From positions 1-64,000 of the forward strand of contig JAQXOE010000011.1 in NCBI GenBank assembly GCA_029098505.1: DNA of 64,000 nucleotides. Reading direction: 5' to 3'. Shown one piece after another: positions 60,891-64,000 of this stretch (position 1 is its first letter; each line of letters begins with the position of its first letter). The notes under the pieces were generated by a model. The model was not told where the DNA came from, ran no database searches, and worked only from the letters and a program-made list of their open reading frames with translations. The position numbers were made by a program, and so were the translations under genes. Source of the stretch: Bacteroidales bacterium. Lineage in GTDB: Bacteria; Bacteroidota; Bacteroidia; Bacteroidales; UBA932.

Positions 60891-61876
60891 GAGAGCTGGA
60901 GCATAACTCCATTCTTGTCGCCGAGCATATACTCAGGAAGTTTTCCATCCCACTTGTTGATCCACTCAAGGTCAACGATACGAGGGTTGCTGCTGATTGA
61001 CTGTCCCTTGATCTTAAGGGCCTCTGCCTCTGCCTCAGCCTGGGTTATGGCAATATTCTTGTCGATAAGAGCCTGAGCCTCAAGCTCCTTCTTCTGCTTG
61101 GTGATCTCTATGAGGGTGAGGGCTTTCTGCTCCTCGAGCTTCTTCTGGTTGATGGCTGTCTCGTAGTCCTCATTATAATACACTTCGCGAATGTCAATCT
61201 GCTCAAGAATCAGATGGTAGGACTCGATGTCTTTCTTCATCTTTTCAAAAGTGAGCTGCTGAATCTCCTCTCTCTTGTTGGAGTACACTTCGATAGGAGT
61301 GTATTTTGATGTGGTGAGTGCCAATGCGCTCTTCAGCTTCGCCTTGATGACGTTCTCCTCAAGCCAGTAGAAACGGCCGTTCGCCTTCCCGTCAAGTTCG
61401 CTGACGTTGTCATAAATCCACCACGCGTATTCCGGGTCGATTCTCCACGACGCTGAGATGTCAAAGCCCATCTTGATACCGTCGACTGTCGGAGTCCAGA
61501 TTGTGTTCGACTGGGTTGAAGCTGCCTTGTACGAGTTGTAGTCTTCGCTGCTCCTGTCCACTTTGGTCTGGTTGGCGCAAGTATATACCTGTGCGGTCTT
61601 GTCCATAGTCTCCACGGTATAAATTGGAAGGATGAAGTGCCATCCCGTATTGTAGGTCTGGTTCTTGACGCCGGCAGGGGTTACGACCACACCGCACTCC
61701 TGAGCAGGTATGCTGACAATAAAGCTTGATGGTACGCCTATGGCCAGGGCCAGAATGAGTATCCAGATACTGTTAGGGAGCCTTTTGTTATATGATTTGG
61801 ACATTTTATTGACAGCAAGTGCTAGAAAGTAGTAGCATACAGCTGCCAAACATATCAAAAGTACAAGTGATTTCAT
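60884..61876 (-). CDS. SPFH/band-7 (prohibitin-like) membrane protein
   Basis: This 330-residue protein has two N-terminal hydrophobic segments (~3-23 and ~37-58). An SPFH domain (~60-235, CGVVVTPAGVKNQTYNTGWHFILP) and a charged coiled coil rich in Glu, Ala, Lys and Gln (~236-295) follow. SPFH proteins form oligomeric membrane rings that organise proteases or lipid domains. The gene follows the PspC gene after 52 bp on the same strand, which suggests a small envelope-maintenance unit. A specific partner cannot be named. Confidence 0.85.
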   Translation of the reverse strand: MKSLVLLICLAAVCYYFLALAVNKMSKSYNKRLPNSIWILILALAIGVPSSFIVSIPAQECGVVVTPAGVKNQTYNTGWHFILPIYTVETMDKTAQVYTCANQTKVDRSSEDYNSYKAASTQSNTIWTPTVDGIKMGFDISASWRIDPEYAWWIYDNVSELDGKANGRFYWLEENVIKAKLKSALALTTSKYTPIEVYSNKREEIQQLTFEKMKKDIESYHLILEQIDIREVYYNEDYETAINQKKLEEQKALTLIEITKQKKELEAQALIDKNIAITQAEAEAEALKIKGQSISSNPRIVDLEWINKWDGKLPEYMLGDKNGVMLQLSK

Positions 61877-61928
61877 ATTTATTGTTTGTTATTTGTTAAT
61901 CTTTAGCTACACCCTATGGCTATTAGAC

Positions 61929-62135
61929 TTACTGCTCGTCTATATATCCGAAAGGTTCAAGTGGAATGACTATCATTCCCACGATGTAAGCGATAAGGCC
62001 TCCGCCCCAGCAGCATACAGTAGCTAGCCATATGAGCCTGACTATAACCGGATCAATTCCGAAATAGTTTGCTACTCCACCGCAGACACCTGCGAGCATT
62101 TTGTCGTTTCTGCTTCTGTAAAGTTTCTTCTTCAT
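61929..62135 (-). CDS. PspC-domain membrane protein
   Basis: This 68-residue protein is a bare PspC domain: KKLYRSRNDKMLAGVCGGVA, then YFGIDPVIVRLIWL and one long hydrophobic segment (about 38-60). PspC proteins take part in the phage-shock/envelope-stress response in Proteobacteria; in Bacteroidota such short members are common and little studied. It is the first gene of a unit with the SPFH protein, from the -7 box at 62168-62175. Confidence 0.9.
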   Translation of the reverse strand: MKKKLYRSRNDKMLAGVCGGVANYFGIDPVIVRLIWLATVCCWGGGLIAYIVGMIVIPLEPFGYIDEQ

Positions 62136-62167
62136 AATAATTATAGTTGTTTATTTGTTTGTTTATG

Positions 62168-62175
62168 CAAAGGTA
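62168..62175 (-). promoter_or_regulatory. -7 box TACCTTTG for the PspC/SPFH unit
   Basis: This exact TAnnTTTG on the minus strand lies 33 nt before the ATG at 62135. The 202-bp gap to the divergent gene is AT-rich and has no gene. Confidence 0.5.
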
Positions 62176-62295
62176 GAACAAATATTTTTACGAAATTAAT
62201 ACTGAAATATCAGTATTGTATTACGATTTCAAATATACTAATAAGTATTCTGATAATCAATAGAATAAATAGAATTTTTTGTAAATATTTTTCCC

Positions 62296-62303
62296 TATTT
62301 TTG
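62296..62303 (+). promoter_or_regulatory. -7 box TATTTTTG for the 475-residue protein gene
   Basis: This matches TAnnTTTG and lies 34 nt before the ATG at 62338. The AT-rich setting makes chance matches easier. Confidence 0.4.
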
Positions 62304-62337
62304 CATTAAAGAGAGATATTTCAAATATTTTCGTAAT

Positions 62338-63765
62338 ATGGAAAGAAAACTTAGGCAAAGCATTTTCAGGGTATTGACCGATCTGGTGAAATCAGATGAC
62401 CTTATTACAGCGGCCGAACTTGACGGCATTGACAAGTACGCCCGTCATTTCGGGCTAAGTTCAGCCGACAGGGCTTCTTCCTATAACATCACTCTGTCCG
62501 AAGCCTTCCAATGCATTGCCATACAGGATAATAAAACAAAGAATGAAATCAGGGATGCTATGTCTGACATTGCTATTAGAGATAATGAGTGCTGCCGCAG
62601 CGAAGCCATACTCCTTACCCTGATGGATTATATCTGCGATGGCGCTGAACTGCAGGTCATCTCGGCTCCTGCCCGGAACCGCTCACTTCTGAACCGGCAG
62701 CTGGTCTACCTGGAGAACAAGGAAACTTCCCGCGGCTGTGATGAACTCGACAATGATTTTGATGAACTTAGCAATCTCGCCCGCATCGCGGGTCTCGAGC
62801 TGATATATATCCCACATATTGCCAAGCATTTTAAAAATCACTCGAATCAGGAGGACCTCAGGCGGCTGATGTGCCTAATTTCACCGCAGTCAGACCCCAA
62901 GGGAATTGACAATACTCTCGATGCCATAAAGGGAATGAGTTCCAAGTTCTTCTATGACAATGTGATACGCGGGAAGCTTGAATTGAATTTCAGCATTTCC
63001 TCCCCATCCTGGCTTTTTCGCATCCCTGACAGCAACATAGCCGGAATCCCTTATATTAATCTATTCTGTCTCAGTGTCGGAAAGAACATTAAAGCACAGC
63101 TTATGCAGCTGATAAACAGGCTTAATTCCCGTCAGGGTTCATACAGTGTAAAGGTAAATGACGGTTGGGGACGTGAGAGCAGCTTTATGTACAGTGGTTT
63201 CTACAAGGCCCTTTTTGATTTGATGTCAGTCAGGAAAATAGACAAGTGGGACATTCTCATCCGTTTGTATGGAGACGGTACCGAACCTTTCCGCTATGTT
63301 GATGAGAATGGCAGGATTAAAAAATGTGTTATGACAATAAAGCGAGGAATAGAAGAATACCCCTTGCCACTGACTGCCAGGGATGCCGCCTTCTATCTTC
63401 TGCTCTGTTGTGCCTCCGCAGCATCCGAAGATTCGGGTATTGATTTTTACGACGATAGTCTGAAGGAAATCACCCAAAGACGCTATGCACAGCTTTTCAG
63501 GGCCCTTAGCCGCCGCAGTGAGGAACCTCTGGTCTGGGATCCGGTTTTCAGGGTCCCGATGCGCAGCCGCATAAGGAGCGCCATCAATGCCAGTCCTATT
63601 GCCAATCAATCTTCCCTTCAGGCAATCTATGAGCCGGAGGAAATCAGGAGGGGCGTACTGAGGGTGGGCGTTGAGCCGGAAAGAATACTAATCGATGGGC
63701 TCAACGGCACCATACCCCTTAAGGAATCATCGCTGTACAGGATGTATTTGAAACCTTTAATGTAA
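62338..63765 (+). CDS. Conserved-looking hypothetical protein, TerB-like N-terminus
   Basis: This 475-residue soluble protein has no signal peptide or membrane segment. I do not recognise its family. Residues ~1-110 are helical with KSDDLITAAELDGIDKYARH and a second acidic AIRDNECCRSEAILLTLMDY segment, which recalls TerB-like helical domains; the middle and C-terminal parts are mixed and contain no nucleotide-binding or catalytic motif I can identify. The next gene starts 76 bp downstream and encodes HrpB. The reading frame and codon use look real throughout. Confidence 0.7.
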   Translation: MERKLRQSIFRVLTDLVKSDDLITAAELDGIDKYARHFGLSSADRASSYNITLSEAFQCIAIQDNKTKNEIRDAMSDIAIRDNECCRSEAILLTLMDYICDGAELQVISAPARNRSLLNRQLVYLENKETSRGCDELDNDFDELSNLARIAGLELIYIPHIAKHFKNHSNQEDLRRLMCLISPQSDPKGIDNTLDAIKGMSSKFFYDNVIRGKLELNFSISSPSWLFRIPDSNIAGIPYINLFCLSVGKNIKAQLMQLINRLNSRQGSYSVKVNDGWGRESSFMYSGFYKALFDLMSVRKIDKWDILIRLYGDGTEPFRYVDENGRIKKCVMTIKRGIEEYPLPLTARDAAFYLLLCCASAASEDSGIDFYDDSLKEITQRRYAQLFRALSRRSEEPLVWDPVFRVPMRSRIRSAINASPIANQSSLQAIYEPEEIRRGVLRVGVEPERILIDGLNGTIPLKESSLYRMYLKPLM

Positions 63766-63788
63766 TTCAATAATTGCGTTAAGATTGT

Positions 63789-63796
63789 TAACTTTG
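63789..63796 (+). promoter_or_regulatory. -7 box TAACTTTG before hrpB
   Basis: This exact TAnnTTTG lies 45 nt before the ATG at 63842. No good -33 element is seen. Confidence 0.4.
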
Positions 63797-63841
63797 TATT
63801 AGGTTTTGTGTTCTGAGCATTTTGACTGTAGAGAATTAGAA

Positions 63842-64000
63842 ATGAGTCTTCGGGGTATCATTAAAGAATCATATTTGACGACTTTCCCAGCTGCATCAAT
63901 TGCAGATGCGGTCAATGAAAGCCTTGAGCGCAATCCCCGTCTCGTCGTTACAGCGCCTCCCGGTGCTGGTAAATCGACCTTGCTGCCTATATCCCTGCTT
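63842..64000 (+). CDS. hrpB: ATP-dependent helicase HrpB (5' end only)
   Basis: The first 53 codons are present and the gene runs off the window. The N-terminus ends in VVTAPPGAGKSTLLPISLL, a Walker A motif in the form APPGAGKST followed by LLP, which is characteristic of HrpB-type DEAH helicases. The start at ATG 63842 follows a plausible promoter. Cellular role of HrpB is poorly defined. Confidence 0.75.
   Translation, partial: MSLRGIIKESYLTTFPAASIADAVNESLERNPRLVVTAPPGAGKSTLLPISLL

Overview
The window is chromosomal DNA from a member of the Bacteroidota, most likely a gut or rumen Bacteroidales. Three SusC/RagA- or TonB-type receptor systems, two intact SusD/RagB proteins, a hybrid two-component sensor, many short lipoprotein signal peptides, no visible Shine-Dalgarno sites and repeated TAnnTTTG (-7) promoter boxes all point there. 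The genus cannot be fixed from the sequence alone.

Region 1 (1-11.8 kb, minus strand) is a compact sialic-acid polysaccharide utilisation locus. In transcription order it encodes an SSS-family transporter with an extra N-terminal domain, an N-acetylneuraminate lyase, SusC, SusD, two tandem GH33 sialidase lipoproteins and a D-lyxose-isomerase-like cupin. It looks AT-richer than the rest and is bordered on the left by the tail of an IS630-like transposase. Region 2 (11.9-13.8 kb) is a Y-family DNA polymerase followed by a YolD-like protein.

Region 3 (13.9-20.9 kb, plus) is a run of esterases, an SGNH hydrolase and a GH127-type arabinofuranosidase that ends in a broken SusD remnant, so it reads as a decayed glycan locus. 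Region 4 (21.2-33.3 kb, plus) is one long operon: ECF sigma factor, FecR anti-sigma, STN-containing TonB receptor, LTD/DUF4876-like lipoprotein, predicted outer-membrane barrel, two-domain lipoprotein, secreted metzincin and a BACON/leucine-rich-repeat lipoprotein. I know of no assigned function for this set, and it is the best candidate for an undescribed system. A peptide deformylase made as a lipoprotein follows from its own promoter.

Region 5 (34.3-56.3 kb, minus) is a second utilisation locus built around a GH32 fructosidase. It has a periplasmic-binding-protein type hybrid two-component regulator, SusC/SusD, a DUF3823-like lipoprotein, an MFS sugar transporter, two type-B carboxylesterases, a sialate-O-acetylesterase-like enzyme, a fused alpha/beta-hydrolase-SGNH protein and two ceramidase-N-domain paralogues. 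Several terminators and promoters divide it into transcription units. The content suggests an esterified fructose-containing substrate. A hairpin-rich repeat lies inside it near 50.1-50.5 kb.

Region 6 (56.5-64 kb) holds a TonB-receptor-like barrel with a LytS/LytTR two-component pair, a convergent SPFH protein plus PspC protein, an unrecognised 475-residue protein and the start of the helicase gene hrpB, which runs off the window.
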